A stretch of DNA of 64,000 nt from Sinorhizobium sp. BG8 (GCF_016864555.1 NZ_CP044011.1:2995501-3059500); one strand, 5' to 3'; positions 47,203 to 56,196 are shown, counted from the first letter of the stretch. Numbers and translations: made by a program. The notes: generated by a model not told the origin, from the sequence alone.

Positions 47203-47661
47203 ATGGCTTATGACCTTTTAGTCAATGGCAAGAAGTATGCCATCGATGTGGATGGCGACATTCCTCTCTTGTGGGTACTGCGCGACACCATTGGTCTCAC
47301 CGGAACGAAATTCGGCTGTGGGATCGCCATGTGCGGCGCCTGCACGGTCCATGTCGATGGGCTGCCCGTGCGATCGTGCGTCATGCCGGTTGCCGATGCG
47401 GTGGACAAGCCGGTTACCACGATCGAAGCGATCGGCGAAACCGAGGAAGGCGCTCGGATACAGAAAGCGTGGCTGGACATCGATGTCGTCCAGTGCGGTT
47501 ACTGTCAGTCAGGACAGATCATGTCCGCCGCAGCCCTCCTCGCCGCCAATTCGTCGCCGACCGACGATGATATCGATGCGGTCATGGCCGGAAATATCTG
47601 TCGATGCGGCACGTATCAGCGGATTCGCGCCGCCATCAAGCTGGCTGCGGAGGCGAGGTAA
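47203..47661 (+). CDS. Molybdenum hydroxylase [2Fe-2S] subunit (IorA-like)
   Basis: A 152-residue small subunit carrying two [2Fe-2S] clusters. The plant-ferredoxin cluster uses Cys39, Cys44, Cys47 and Cys59 ([17 protein letters not shown]). The all-helical second cluster uses Cys98, Cys101, Cys133 and Cys135 ([23 protein letters not shown]). It passes electrons from the Mo centre of the next gene's product. Closest described families are isoquinoline 1-oxidoreductase alpha and related aldehyde/nicotinate dehydrogenase subunits. It carries no signal; export would be by piggyback on the large subunit. Confidence 0.9.
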   Translation: MAYDLLVNGKKYAIDVDGDIPLLWVLRDTIGLTGTKFGCGIAMCGACTVHVDGLPVRSCVMPVADAVDKPVTTIEAIGETEEGARIQKAWLDIDVVQCGYCQSGQIMSAAALLAANSSPTDDDIDAVMAGNICRCGTYQRIRAAIKLAAEAR

Positions 47662-47666
47662 GTGCG

Positions 47667-49820
47667 ATGTCCATCCACGATAGAGCCAATCTCGCTGTTT
47701 CCCGCCGACACTTTCTGATCGGCGCAACTCTGACAGGTGCGGGCCTCGTCATAGGCTTGAGGCCTTCGCCCTCGTCCGCTGCCGCTGCAATGCTTGAGCC
47801 CAACCCCTTCATTCGCATCCCTGCCGAAGGAAAGATCGTCTTTGTCATGCCGTCCGTGGAGATGGGGCAAGGCATCTATACCGCTGTCGCGATGCTGTTG
47901 GCCGAAGAGCTGGAAGTTACCCTCGATCAGGTGGAGCTGGAGCACGCACCGGCAGATCCTTCACGCTACGCGAACCCGTTCCTGGGCGACCAGATCACCG
48001 GCGGGTCGCTATCCATCCGCGCCATCTACGAACAGATGCGCAAGGCAGGTGCCACCGCACGCGTCATGTTGATCAATACGGCCGCGCGTGGCTGGAACGT
48101 CGCACCGGACACATGCAAGGCCGAGGCCGGAAAAGTCGTCCACGGCGCAAGCGGCCGCAGCGCGGCTTACGGCAGCCTGATCGAGGCTGCGGCCTCGGAA
48201 ACGGTGCCGGAGGAAGTCCCGCTGAAACCGGCGTCCGATTTCAGGCTGATCGGTCAGTCCGTCCGTCGCCTCGACAGTCCGGAAAAGGTCAACGGAACGG
48301 CAAAATTCGGCATCGACGCCCGCCCGGAAGGCGTGTCCTACGCGGCGATCACGATCTGTCCCCACTTCGGCGGAAAACTGCGCTCGGTGGAGGAAGGACC
48401 TGCAATGGCGGTCAAGGGCGTCAAGCAGGTCGTCCGGACTGACGATGCCGTCGCTGTCGTGGCCGACAATACCGGCGCTGCCCGGAAGGGCCTCGCAGCG
48501 CTCACCGTCGCATGGGATCCTGGCCCGAGCGCCGGTCTTTCGCTGTCAGAACTGGAAAGGCGGGCGGACGAGGCAATCGGTTCCAAAGGTCTGCAAGCCA
48601 TCAATGAAGGCGACGTCACGAAGGCTGAGGCCGAACACGGGCCTGCTCACGAATTCGTCTACCGGCTTCCGATCCTTACGCACACGGCCATGGAGCCGAT
48701 GAACTGCACCCTTCACGTCAGAAACGATGGCTGCGAGGTATGGGTGGGCACGCAGGTGATGGGGCGCGCCAGGCAGGCGGTTGCCGAAGTCACGGGCCTG
48801 CCGGTGGAAAAGGTCGTTGTGCACAATCACCTGCTCGGCGGCGGATTTGGACGCAGGCTTGATGTCGACGGCGTGATCGTGGCGGCGAAGATCGCAAAAC
48901 AGGTCGACGGTCCGGTCAAGATCACCTGGAGCCGCGAGGAGGACATCCGGCACGACTGCTACCGCTATCTCAACTACAGCAAGGTAACCGCGACGCTGAA
49001 TACGGACGGCACGCCCCTCTCCTGGCGGCACCAGGTCATCGGGCCATCGGTGATGGCGCGCTGGATGCCCGCATTCACGCGTGAGGGCATAGATCTCGAC
49101 ATCATGACGGGCGCCGAGTCGCCCTACGCAATCCCCAACAGGCACACGGAATTCGTCCGCCACGAAGCTCCCGACGGCATGCTGACGGGAAACTGGCGCG
49201 GCGTCGGCGCCACGCGCAACATCCCGCCGATCGAGGGAGCCATCGATGAACTGGCCCATCTCGCCGGCGCCGATCCGCTCGAGTATCGCAAGCGGCTGCT
49301 TGGTCATAAGCCGCGTCTCCTCGGGGTCCTCAACCTTGCGGCGGAAAAGGTCGGCTGGACCACCGCACTTGCAAGCGGCAAGGGTAGAGGAATCGCCATC
49401 CTGGAAGACTTCGGGAGCTTTGCTGCAATGATTTCCGAGGTAAGCGTGACGGATGACGGGAGCCTCAGCACGCAGCGCATCGTATGCGCCGTCGACTGCG
49501 GCCAGGCGATCAATCCGGACACTGTCGAGGCGCAGATCGAGAGCGGTATCGTCTACGGTCTCAGCGCTGCTCTCTATGGCCGCATCACGGTTGAGAACGG
49601 CGCCGTCGTCGAGGGCAACTTCGACGATTCCCCCGTCGTCAGGATGCACGAGATGCCGAAAATCGAGGTGCACATCGTTCCAAGCTCCGAGCCGCCGGGC
49701 GGCATCGGCGAGGTAGGCACTCCTGGTGTCGCACCATCGCTTCTCAATGCGATCTTCGCGGCAACCGGCAAGCGATTGCGGTCGCTTCCGATCGACCAGA
49801 ACGAACTTCGGAGGGTGTGA
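47667..49820 (+). CDS. Molybdopterin-dependent hydroxylase large subunit (IorB-like), Tat-exported
   Basis: A 717-residue xanthine-oxidase-family Mo subunit of the IorB/aldehyde dehydrogenase type. A twin-arginine signal (SRRHFLIGATLTGAGLVIGL) begins at residue 12, so the folded heterodimer should reach the periplasm. The C-terminal motif GGIGEVGTPGVAPSLLNAI holds the expected catalytic Glu, and HNHLLGGGFGRRLDVDGV is the Mo-cofactor loop. The substrate (N-heterocycle or aldehyde) cannot be told from sequence. It starts 5 bp after the small subunit and overlaps the cytochrome gene by 4 bp. No MoCo maturation genes are adjacent. Confidence 0.9.
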   Translation: MSIHDRANLAVSRRHFLIGATLTGAGLVIGLRPSPSSAAAAMLEPNPFIRIPAEGKIVFVMPSVEMGQGIYTAVAMLLAEELEVTLDQVELEHAPADPSRYANPFLGDQITGGSLSIRAIYEQMRKAGATARVMLINTAARGWNVAPDTCKAEAGKVVHGASGRSAAYGSLIEAAASETVPEEVPLKPASDFRLIGQSVRRLDSPEKVNGTAKFGIDARPEGVSYAAITICPHFGGKLRSVEEGPAMAVKGVKQVVRTDDAVAVVADNTGAARKGLAALTVAWDPGPSAGLSLSELERRADEAIGSKGLQAINEGDVTKAEAEHGPAHEFVYRLPILTHTAMEPMNCTLHVRNDGCEVWVGTQVMGRARQAVAEVTGLPVEKVVVHNHLLGGGFGRRLDVDGVIVAAKIAKQVDGPVKITWSREEDIRHDCYRYLNYSKVTATLNTDGTPLSWRHQVIGPSVMARWMPAFTREGIDLDIMTGAESPYAIPNRHTEFVRHEAPDGMLTGNWRGVGATRNIPPIEGAIDELAHLAGADPLEYRKRLLGHKPRLLGVLNLAAEKVGWTTALASGKGRGIAILEDFGSFAAMISEVSVTDDGSLSTQRIVCAVDCGQAINPDTVEAQIESGIVYGLSAALYGRITVENGAVVEGNFDDSPVVRMHEMPKIEVHIVPSSEPPGGIGEVGTPGVAPSLLNAIFAATGKRLRSLPIDQNELRRV

Positions 49821-50464
49821 CCGTGACCAGGCGGATTGGCGTTCTGCCGCTCGTTACGGTTCTGGCCGTGAGCGGTACCCTTGCCGGCATTGGGCCTTTG
49901 ATGGGCCATGCCCAAACATCGGGTGGCGGCCAGCTCAAGGCCGTCTCGGACTTCGATGCAATTTCGAATGCCACCGAGCGCTCGAAGGCCATCTTTGCAG
50001 AGGCGAGCCGCGTCATGACGCACCCGCGCTGCATCAACTGCCATCCGGCAACCCGCAGCCCGACGCAGGGCGAAGAAATGCATCCGCATGTGCCCTTGAT
50101 TATCGCCGAGGAGAGCTCGCTTGGTCCGGCCGGACTTGTCTGCAGCACATGTCACGGGGACGAAAATCGGCCAATCGTCGGCAGTCGCATAAAATCCATC
50201 CCGGGCAATGCGCACTGGTCATTGGCGCCGGCGAGCATGGCCTGGCAGGGTCTGACGGTGGGACAGATCTGCGAGCAGGTGAAGGATACGGAGCGGAACG
50301 GCAACCGCTCCCATGCCGATCTTATAAAACACATGGGAGAGGATCATCTGGTCGGCTGGGCGTGGCATCCCGGTGAAGGACGCAGTATCCCACCCGGCTC
50401 ACAGGAAACCTTTGCCGCGCTGATCGCCGCCTGGGTGGCGACGGGTGCCGAATGTCCGAATTGA
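49817..50464 (+). CDS. Periplasmic dihaem cytochrome c, electron acceptor partner
   Basis: A 215-residue protein with an N-terminal signal or anchor segment (about 5-32) and two haem c motifs, CINCH (72-76) and CSTCH (109-113). The GTG start overlaps the IorB-like stop (GTGA). By position it probably takes electrons from the molybdenum hydroxylase into the respiratory chain. Described bacterial aldehyde/isoquinoline systems often have a separate cytochrome subunit with three haems, so the dihaem form is notable. Axial ligands beyond the CxxCH histidines were not assigned. Confidence 0.83.
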   Translation: MTVTRRIGVLPLVTVLAVSGTLAGIGPLMGHAQTSGGGQLKAVSDFDAISNATERSKAIFAEASRVMTHPRCINCHPATRSPTQGEEMHPHVPLIIAEESSLGPAGLVCSTCHGDENRPIVGSRIKSIPGNAHWSLAPASMAWQGLTVGQICEQVKDTERNGNRSHADLIKHMGEDHLVGWAWHPGEGRSIPPGSQETFAALIAAWVATGAECPN

Positions 50465-50511
50465 ACGCCTGAACAAATTTAGCGTAACCAGAATATCGCC
50501 TGCACGGGCAT

Positions 50512-51473
50512 TTACAGAGCCGACACGCGATTGCGGCCGGCCCGCTTCGACAGATACAGCCCCTCGTCAGCGCGTTTCAGTATGTCGCTGGAAAAGCGAT
50601 CCGGCGAATCGAATTCGCTCACACCGCCGCTGATCGTCGATTCGTAACGCAAGTTTTCCCTGAGGGCGAGCGGCACGTGCTCGCGCAGTCGCTCCGCGAT
50701 TTCGAACGCATCGCCACGAGAGGTGCCGGGCATCACAACCACGAACTCGTCCCCCCGAAACGGGCAATCACGTCGCTCTGGCGCAGATGTTGGCGGCACA
50801 ATTGGGCAATTTCCACGAGGGCCGCGTCGCCCGCATGGTGCCCCATCTCGTCATTCAGCCGCTTGAAATTGTCGAGATCGAAAACGAGCACCGAAGTCTG
50901 AGTCCTCTCACGCTCAAACACCGCCAACCGCTGATCCAGGGTCTCAATCAGCTTCCGTCGATTGTATAGCCCCGTCAGGGCGTCCGTTTCGCTCAGTTGG
51001 CGCAGTTTGTGCTGCACCTCATTCTTCTCGGTGATGTTGCTGGCCACCCAGACGACGGCAGCCTCGCCCTCCACCAGAAAGCTCAGCGCCTGAACACGCC
51101 CTTCAAACCATATGGAATCGGTCGGGCCTTCGCCGGCTCCTTTGACATCGCTACCGCTGAGTTCGTATTCGACGATATGGAGGACACCACTTTCCAGCGC
51201 CTTCTCGATTTCGGCAGCGAACCACCGTGCCTTCTCCTCTTTCAAAACTTCAAACATGCTTTTCCCGACGAGACCGCTACCGTCGTGATAGTGCCTGACG
51301 TCCTTGCCGCCGAATATGGCGGCATATCGGCCACTGCGGGTGAGGATGAATGCCGGGTCTGGAAGGGAGGAAAGGATTGACGTCAATTGCTGCTGCGTAA
51401 ACAAGTATTCACTTTCCCACGTTTCCCAGCGACACGGCCCTGCCACAAAACCTACGCGTGTACACTCGCGCAC
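50512..51473 (-). CDS. PAS-GGDEF diguanylate cyclase, with a -1 frameshift in the GGDEF motif
   Basis: A sensor diguanylate cyclase of about 320 residues. An N-terminal PAS-like domain (LTSILSSLPDPAFILTRSGR to VASNITEKNE) joins a GGDEF domain (LSETDALTGLYNRRKLIETLDQ onward). The frame breaks at VIARFGG. One extra C in the plus-strand run 50751-50756 makes it FGGDEFVVVMPG and joins the C-terminal half (TISGGVSEFDS, ADEGLYLSKRAGRNRV). With the repair the GGDEF active site is canonical; no I-site RxxD was found five residues before it (QSDVIARF). Start uncertain: GTG at 51473 or a later in-frame TTG. Confidence 0.85.
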
Positions 51474-51685
51474 CGCGCGTATTTCATTTGCAAATCAGCC
51501 GTATAGTTCTTCCCTAGTTGCCATACCAGCATTTCATTTTTGTAAATGAACAATTCTCGGAAAGTAAAAAGCGGAAGTAATCATCCTCAATCAATTCTCC
51601 GCCCATAGCCGGTTACCTTCGACCTCAACTGGCGCTTCTGCTCATCGCAGATTTCGAGCCTTTGTGGCTTGGTCCGCCATCCTCG

Positions 51686-52438
51686 CTAAATCCCCGCGTG
51701 AGGCATGAATCCCGTGCGCAGTGCGTGCGCCCAGTCAGGCCGGTCATTCGTTTCGGCTCGGCATGCGGCGGCTTCGTAGTCATAAGCAAGAGCCACAAAC
51801 TCTATCGAAGGATCTCCACCGTCGACCGTATCAACGATGGCATAGCGCGCGTGTGGCGTGCCGGACTCGGAAGCATGAGCTTGCCCGGTGGGATCAAAAT
51901 AAGCAGGACACCCAACGCTCCCGGGGTTCATGACAATTGTTCCGCTAGGAAGCCGGACAAGATCTGGTCGATGACTATGGCCGAGAATAACGAGCTTTTC
52001 CGCAATGTCTCCCAAGCGTCTGACGATTTTCCCCATCGGAGCGCGCACCAGGACGCCTGATGCAATCTCGTCCAGAACATATCGGTCATCGTAGGCGGGC
52101 GTCGCATGGAAACCGACAATGCCGGGGGCAAACTTGCGACTGAAAGGGAACTGTCCCAGAACTGCGCGCTGAGCCTCGCTGAGCTCCTGGAACGCGAACC
52201 GATCGGAAGCATTGGCCTTGGTTGAATCGAACGCAGCAACCTGACGGTCGTGATTGCCTCTCACCGTCGGCGCACCAAGCCGCTCCAGGCGTTCAAATGT
52301 CTCGCGCGGCCACAGGGGGCCGGAAACGCAATCACCAAGGTTGACGATCAAATCGACCCCGCGCCGGCCGACGTCATCAAGCACAGCTTCAAGGGCGGAT
52401 ATGTTCCCATGAATATCGGCGAGAACAGCAATTTGCAT
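51686..52438 (-). CDS. Metallophosphoesterase family protein
   Basis: A 250-residue calcineurin-like phosphoesterase (YfcE/MJ0936-like). Metal-binding motifs are in order: AVLADIHGN (5-13), NLGDCVSGP, VRGNHDRQ, and GHSHRPD near the C-terminal third. No signal peptide, so cytoplasmic. Substrate unknown; homologues hydrolyse phosphodiesters or act as small phosphatases. Start at MQIAVLADI (ATG complementary to 52436-52438), which places the first motif at the very N-terminus. Confidence 0.9.
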   Translation of the reverse strand: MQIAVLADIHGNISALEAVLDDVGRRGVDLIVNLGDCVSGPLWPRETFERLERLGAPTVRGNHDRQVAAFDSTKANASDRFAFQELSEAQRAVLGQFPFSRKFAPGIVGFHATPAYDDRYVLDEIASGVLVRAPMGKIVRRLGDIAEKLVILGHSHRPDLVRLPSGTIVMNPGSVGCPAYFDPTGQAHASESGTPHARYAIVDTVDGGDPSIEFVALAYDYEAAACRAETNDRPDWAHALRTGFMPHAGI

Positions 52439-52583
52439 GGAGCATAACTTACAACCATGACCCCCCGACCGCAAATTGAGGAGATCGAAACGGCAATCGC
52501 TTTGGACACTTCAGCCATTGATCACGCCCCACAATTGACACGCCGCGTGTTGACCCGCCAGCATGCCTTTGGGAGGGCCGCAC

Positions 52584-53297
52584 ATGTGCAACCTGTACAA
52601 CATCACGACGAACCAGCTCGCGATCCGCGAGATGACGCGCGCGATGGTCGACAACCTCGGCAACCTCGAACCGTCGATGGACATCTATCCCGACCGCTTC
52701 GCACCGATCGTACGCAACACGCCCGTGGGGCGCGAAGCGGCAATGGTGCGCTGGGGCCTACCCTCCTCCCGGCAAGCCCTCTATCAAGCCGCATCGAAGC
52801 GCGCCGACAAGCTTCGTGCCAAGGGCAAGGACGTCGACTTCGACGAGTTGCTAAAGATGGAGCCGGACGCTGGCACGACGAACGTTCGCAATACCGCAAG
52901 CAAGCACTGGACGCGTTGGCTCGGCCCAGAGAACCGATGCGTGGTGCCGTTCACCCGTTTCGCCGAGCCGGACCCTGCAAGCAAGACCGAGGGAGGCCGC
53001 ACGCCGAATGCATGGTTCGCGGCCAATCACGATGAACCGCTGATGTTCTTCGCCGGGATCTGGGTGCCGCAATGGGAAAGCGTACGAAAGGTCAAGGACG
53101 GGCTGATCAAGGCCGATCTCTTCGGCTTCCTGACGACTGAACCGAACGGCATCGTCGAGCCGATCCACCAGAAGGCAATGCCAGCCATTCTCGCGACGCA
53201 AACTGAAATCGAAACATGGCTCACCGCGCCATGGGAGGAAGCCAAGGCGCTTCAACGTTCCTTGCCGGACGACGCCTTGGTCATGCTTGAAACGTGA
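52584..53297 (+). CDS. SOS response-associated peptidase (SRAP/YedK/HMCES family)
   Basis: A 237-residue SRAP-domain protein that crosslinks to abasic sites in single-stranded DNA to shield them. Cys2 (MCNLYNI) is the catalytic residue exposed after Met removal, so the start at 52584 is certain. Other expected active-site residues are Asn in TTNVRNTASKHW, Glu in FTRFAEPDP and His in IVEPIHQKAMPAIL. A central insertion (KRADKLRAKGKDVDFDELL) marks the alphaproteobacterial subgroup. No SOS box was recognised upstream. Confidence 0.92.
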   Translation: MCNLYNITTNQLAIREMTRAMVDNLGNLEPSMDIYPDRFAPIVRNTPVGREAAMVRWGLPSSRQALYQAASKRADKLRAKGKDVDFDELLKMEPDAGTTNVRNTASKHWTRWLGPENRCVVPFTRFAEPDPASKTEGGRTPNAWFAANHDEPLMFFAGIWVPQWESVRKVKDGLIKADLFGFLTTEPNGIVEPIHQKAMPAILATQTEIETWLTAPWEEAKALQRSLPDDALVMLET

Positions 53298-53433
53298 TAC
53301 CGCAGCACCTGCCCACCTCCAGCAACTGACCGAAGAGTTTCGGTGCGCCGCCGGGCGGAGAGCCGCGCTGGTGGCGTGGCGTGGCGTGGAACCAATGCCT
53401 CTCGTACCCGTTTTCCTTCAAAGGAGAATCGCG

Positions 53434-53607
53434 ATGCGTGTGTCAGATTCCAACTCCGACAAAGTGCCCGCCCAGCCGGACGTACGGCCAGATCTCGCGT
53501 CGAAACCGACCGACGAACAAAAGAAGAAATCGATAGACCCTGCGCGCTTGCCCGATCCGCCCGGTTTGACGAAGACGAGGGACGTTGTGCACTTCCTGTT
53601 TCGGTAG
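53434..53607 (+). CDS. Tiny Pro/Asp-rich disordered protein 1
   Basis: A 57-residue hydrophilic protein beginning MRVSDSNSDKVPAQPDVRPD, with a Lys-rich middle and the motif DPARLPDPPG near its C-terminus. AAGGAG at 53421-53426 is well placed. No family known to me. The DPA-x-LP-x(0,1)-DP-x-G motif recurs in the third gene of the run. Confidence 0.6.
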   Translation: MRVSDSNSDKVPAQPDVRPDLASKPTDEQKKKSIDPARLPDPPGLTKTRDVVHFLFR

Positions 53608-53666
53608 CTTCCGCTGCGAGCGGAACGCGCGATGGTCCTTTCCACTCTCCCCGAAGGAGGCCGACA

Positions 53667-53894
53667 ATGACAAGAATCGCAGACGTTGTGAGAACGATCA
53701 TGACCAAGACCGCGGGAACCAATGATGCCAACGCGACACCAGAGCAGATGTCGCCACGCGATGTGGATCGGTCACGGCGCACGAACAACAAACCGGATGA
53801 CCAGTCAAAGGCGCCTCCCGCCGTGCAGCCTGCCGGCGGACGCGACGAAAGTGAACAGCCGACGGTAAACCCTGTTACCGGCGGGGCTCTGTGA
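53667..53894 (+). CDS. Tiny disordered protein 2
   Basis: A 75-residue hydrophilic protein. A short amphipathic N-terminus (MTRIADVVRTIMTKTAGTND) leads into a Pro/Asp/Arg-rich disordered tail ending TVNPVTGGAL. GAAGGAGG at 53653-53660 gives a strong ribosome-binding site. It lies 59 bp after gene 1 and 38 bp before gene 3. Confidence 0.6.
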   Translation: MTRIADVVRTIMTKTAGTNDANATPEQMSPRDVDRSRRTNNKPDDQSKAPPAVQPAGGRDESEQPTVNPVTGGAL

Positions 53895-53932
53895 ACCGTT
53901 GATGCTCGTTGTCACGACATAGGAGAGAAACC

Positions 53933-54088
53933 ATGGCCCATCCATTTCCTCGACCTGCGCGTGAAAAGCCCGCGGAGCCCGATACCAAGCCCGATTCGGC
54001 AAAGCCTAAAGACGATAGCGACATGGATGAACCCAAACCGCTTGACCCTGCCCTTCTCCCTATCGACGACCCGGCTGGAGCGGCGTGA
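53933..54088 (+). CDS. Tiny Pro/Asp-rich disordered protein 3
   Basis: A 51-residue protein (MAHPFPRPAREKPAEPDTKP onward), strongly Pro, Asp and Lys rich, ending DPALLPIDDPAGAA. AGGAGAG lies five bases before the ATG at 53933. The ending matches the DPARLPDPPG of gene 1, and both have a Lys-Pro-Asp middle, so the two look like paralogues. Confidence 0.6.
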   Translation: MAHPFPRPAREKPAEPDTKPDSAKPKDDSDMDEPKPLDPALLPIDDPAGAA

Positions 54089-54419
54089 CGGTCGCACAGC
54101 ATGCTCGCTCGGGCTGAACAGGAGCTCCCGCTCGCAGAAGAAGCGATCTGTCACACCGGTGACCGTTCCTGTGCCGCGCAACTTGAAACACCTTGGCCGC
54201 TCAAGGTTCACGGGACCAGTCACCCGACGTTGGCATCGACAGCATTGACGCAAGCAATCAGGGGCCTTGCAGCCTCTTTCAGTTTAGTGGCGTTGTTCAA
54301 CGCGCCCAAATTGGCGGCGAGAATGATGCATTGAAACGTTTGGCGAAACGCGTCGTTAACTATTCATCAACGACTGAGGTGTTCAGTGTCTGCGGGGGCT
54401 GCTGGGTTGGAGAGCAGTC
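54089..54419. other. Gap between the tiny-protein run and the small membrane protein
   Basis: About 330 bp without a supported gene. Open frames on both strands lack ribosome-binding sites. No repeat or terminator was recognised. Confidence 0.4.
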
Positions 54420-54539
54420 ATGGCCTATGATTGGGATGGACGCCGCACGCGCGTAAGATGGTGGCTTCGAGTTGCACTCATGTTGAGTTTGCTGACGGCC
54501 GCATTCGCAGGATCGCTCTTGGCGCATTACGTTCAGTGA
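54420..54539 (+). CDS. 39-residue single-span membrane protein
   Basis: The ATG at 54420 is preceded by GGAGAG (54409-54414, spacing 5). It opens a 39-codon frame ending TGA at 54537-54539. The product has a polar/basic N-terminus (MAYDWDGRRTRVRWWLRVAL) and then one hydrophobic segment of ~18 residues with a short HYVQ tail. A basic region followed by a membrane span is a positive-inside single-pass arrangement. Too short for standard gene calling; function unknown. Confidence 0.55.
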   Translation: MAYDWDGRRTRVRWWLRVALMLSLLTAAFAGSLLAHYVQ

Positions 54540-54767
54540 TCGCAGCCACCGAGGCGATTGTGAGCAATGCAATGCGCTTCGGTTCGCAAGACGATTCTGG
54601 TTTCTTGAGGCAGCCCGCGAAGCTGTACACACCCGAAATTCGCCCTGTGGCGTCGAATGCGTGAGGCCTATTGGTCGAGAGGCGGCCTCCGATGCCGTCC
54701 CAACCGCGGTCAGGCGAGCGATCGTTCTCACCGTCGTCCAGTTGAGTAACTCGAAGCGTTCATAGCC

Positions 54768-54983
54768 TCAGCGGGAAGGATCGGACGCCTCCTGGCGGAG
54801 CCCCGCAGGAACATCGCTCAGAGCAATAACGTCGCTCATAGCAATGGTGCCGGTGATCTTCATCATGCCAGCGATCCACAGGTCGCCGGCCAGAGGCACA
54901 ATTCCCAGAACATCAGGGCAGGACCACCGGCAATCCGGCTTCGTCCAATGGACGTTGGTCCTCAATGATTTGATCTTGCCCAT
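54768..54983 (-). CDS. Small hypothetical protein, downstream member of a coupled pair
   Basis: A 71-residue soluble protein (MGKIKSLRTNVHWTKPDCRW, then GDLWIAGMMKITGTIAMSDVI). GAGGA of its ribosome-binding site overlaps the stop codon of the upstream gene (TGAGGATTCGCATG), so translation is likely coupled. No family recognised. A beta-strand pattern with repeated I-x-G units resembles that of its neighbour. Confidence 0.5.
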   Translation of the reverse strand: MGKIKSLRTNVHWTKPDCRWSCPDVLGIVPLAGDLWIAGMMKITGTIAMSDVIALSDVPAGLRQEASDPSR

Positions 54984-54991
54984 GCGAATCC

Positions 54992-55150
54992 TCAGTGCAC
55001 TACTTGGTGGGTTGTATTGCCGAGTTCGTCTGTGACCACGCCGCTGGCGTAAATGTTGCCAGCGACCTCAAAATGTTCGGTGATCCTTACAATGCCGGTG
55101 ATCCTCCACTCACCTCGCACCATGGTAGTCGTTCGGTCGGCGAAGTCCAT
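54992..55150 (-). CDS. Small hypothetical protein, upstream member of a coupled pair
   Basis: A protein of about 52 residues (MDFADRTTTMVRGEWRITGI to DELGNTTHQVVH), rich in short beta-strand-like repeats. GGAAG lies 8 bases before the ATG (complement of 55148-55150); later or earlier starts are possible. Its WRITGIVRITEHFEVAG resembles LWIAGMMKITGTIAMSD of the following gene. Confidence 0.45.
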   Translation of the reverse strand: MDFADRTTTMVRGEWRITGIVRITEHFEVAGNIYASGVVTDELGNTTHQVVH

Positions 55151-55509
55151 CAAGACTTCCGAGATCGGCGGCCGAATGTTGCGCCAAGAGCGTCGCAGAT
55201 CGCCGTTGCCCCCGCCCAACAGTCCCGCCGAGCACTTCTCAGGATGTCCGCTGCGCCATGCCGTCAGCCCTTAGATTCCGCTGCCGCGAGACCAAAGAAG
55301 CAAGAAAAAAAGAAAAAGAGAGAGGGAGAATGGTGCGCCTTGCCCTGCACCTTCCCATAGGGCACAACAAGACTGCCATGACAAACCCGCCTGAAGGTCT
55401 GGCGGGTGTGACTCATGCCCGACTGCCCCGCCCCACGCGACCTTGCACCTGCCGGAGAAAACTGAAGCCCGTCGCCACCAACGGAAATGCCGCCGGGTTG
55501 AGAGCCGGG
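55151..55509. other. Gap with a weak hairpin
   Basis: About 360 bp without a convincing gene. ACCCGCC/GGCGGGT (55385-55391 with 55401-55407) forms a hairpin followed on the minus strand by TTTGTC. It is a possible weak terminator for the minus-strand frame at 55510-55704. Confidence 0.4.
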
Positions 55510-55704
55510 TCAGACCATTCCGAGAACCGGCGCTCCGGAGACCACACGGCTCACACCGTAGTCTGCCTCATGCCGGGCAAAAGTGCGCTCCTTGCGCCTG
55601 GGCCTGGCAAGCACGACATCCGGGACATTGGCAATGCCGTCCGCGAACGTGCCGGTATCATCGCTGCGGTTCGTGGTGAATTGGGCAATAAGCAAGTTCA
55701 ACAT
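55510..55704 (-). CDS. Possible small hypothetical protein
   Basis: A 64-residue frame starting MLNLLIAQFTTNRSDDTGTF with AAGGA about nine bases upstream. Short hydrophobic start, then a basic middle (LARPRRKERTFARH). No family match. A plus-strand frame overlaps it entirely, so support is weak. Confidence 0.3.
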   Translation of the reverse strand: MLNLLIAQFTTNRSDDTGTFADGIANVPDVVLARPRRKERTFARHEADYGVSRVVSGAPVLGMV

Positions 55705-56194
55705 CGTACGAGGTCCTTCCTGCCCTTCAAACGGCAAGCGAAATCGTTTCGTTCCGGCCCGGATGCGGGATATTTAAAGTTTTAACTATATTTCTTAACA
55801 AAGCCTTGACCATGGCGCTCGACAGCCAGGCTCTGCGAAATGACTTGCGAGATCTTCTCTGCCCCAGCGACCCGCAATGCGCTGGCCTCCTCGCGCAGAC
55901 GCGCGCCCGCATCCTCGCTCGTCGTTCACAAACGATGTGGAAAGCAACTCAAAAGGTTGAATCACGCAACTGCCCCTGTGGAGCCATGCAGATCGGGAAT
56001 CGACGAATCGCAACGCATCGCGATCGTCAGCAAATTGCGCCTCTCGACGGCTGCGATTCGCCATTGCGGGTAAAAAGGTTGCCGCCCAATTCGACTGTCG
56101 TGAACTCGAGGGTGCGTGGATTTCGCGTGGAGATCGGCACAGTCCGGACAATGCGCGAGCAGCAGGCCATGAAGATCGAAAGCCAAGTCCAGAA
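55705..56194. other. Gap downstream of tRNA-Leu
   Basis: About 490 bp with long open frames on both strands that overlap one another and match nothing recognised. An AT-rich block (55771-55800) is present and could be a promoter for the minus-strand frame. Confidence 0.4.
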
Positions 56195-56196
56195 TC

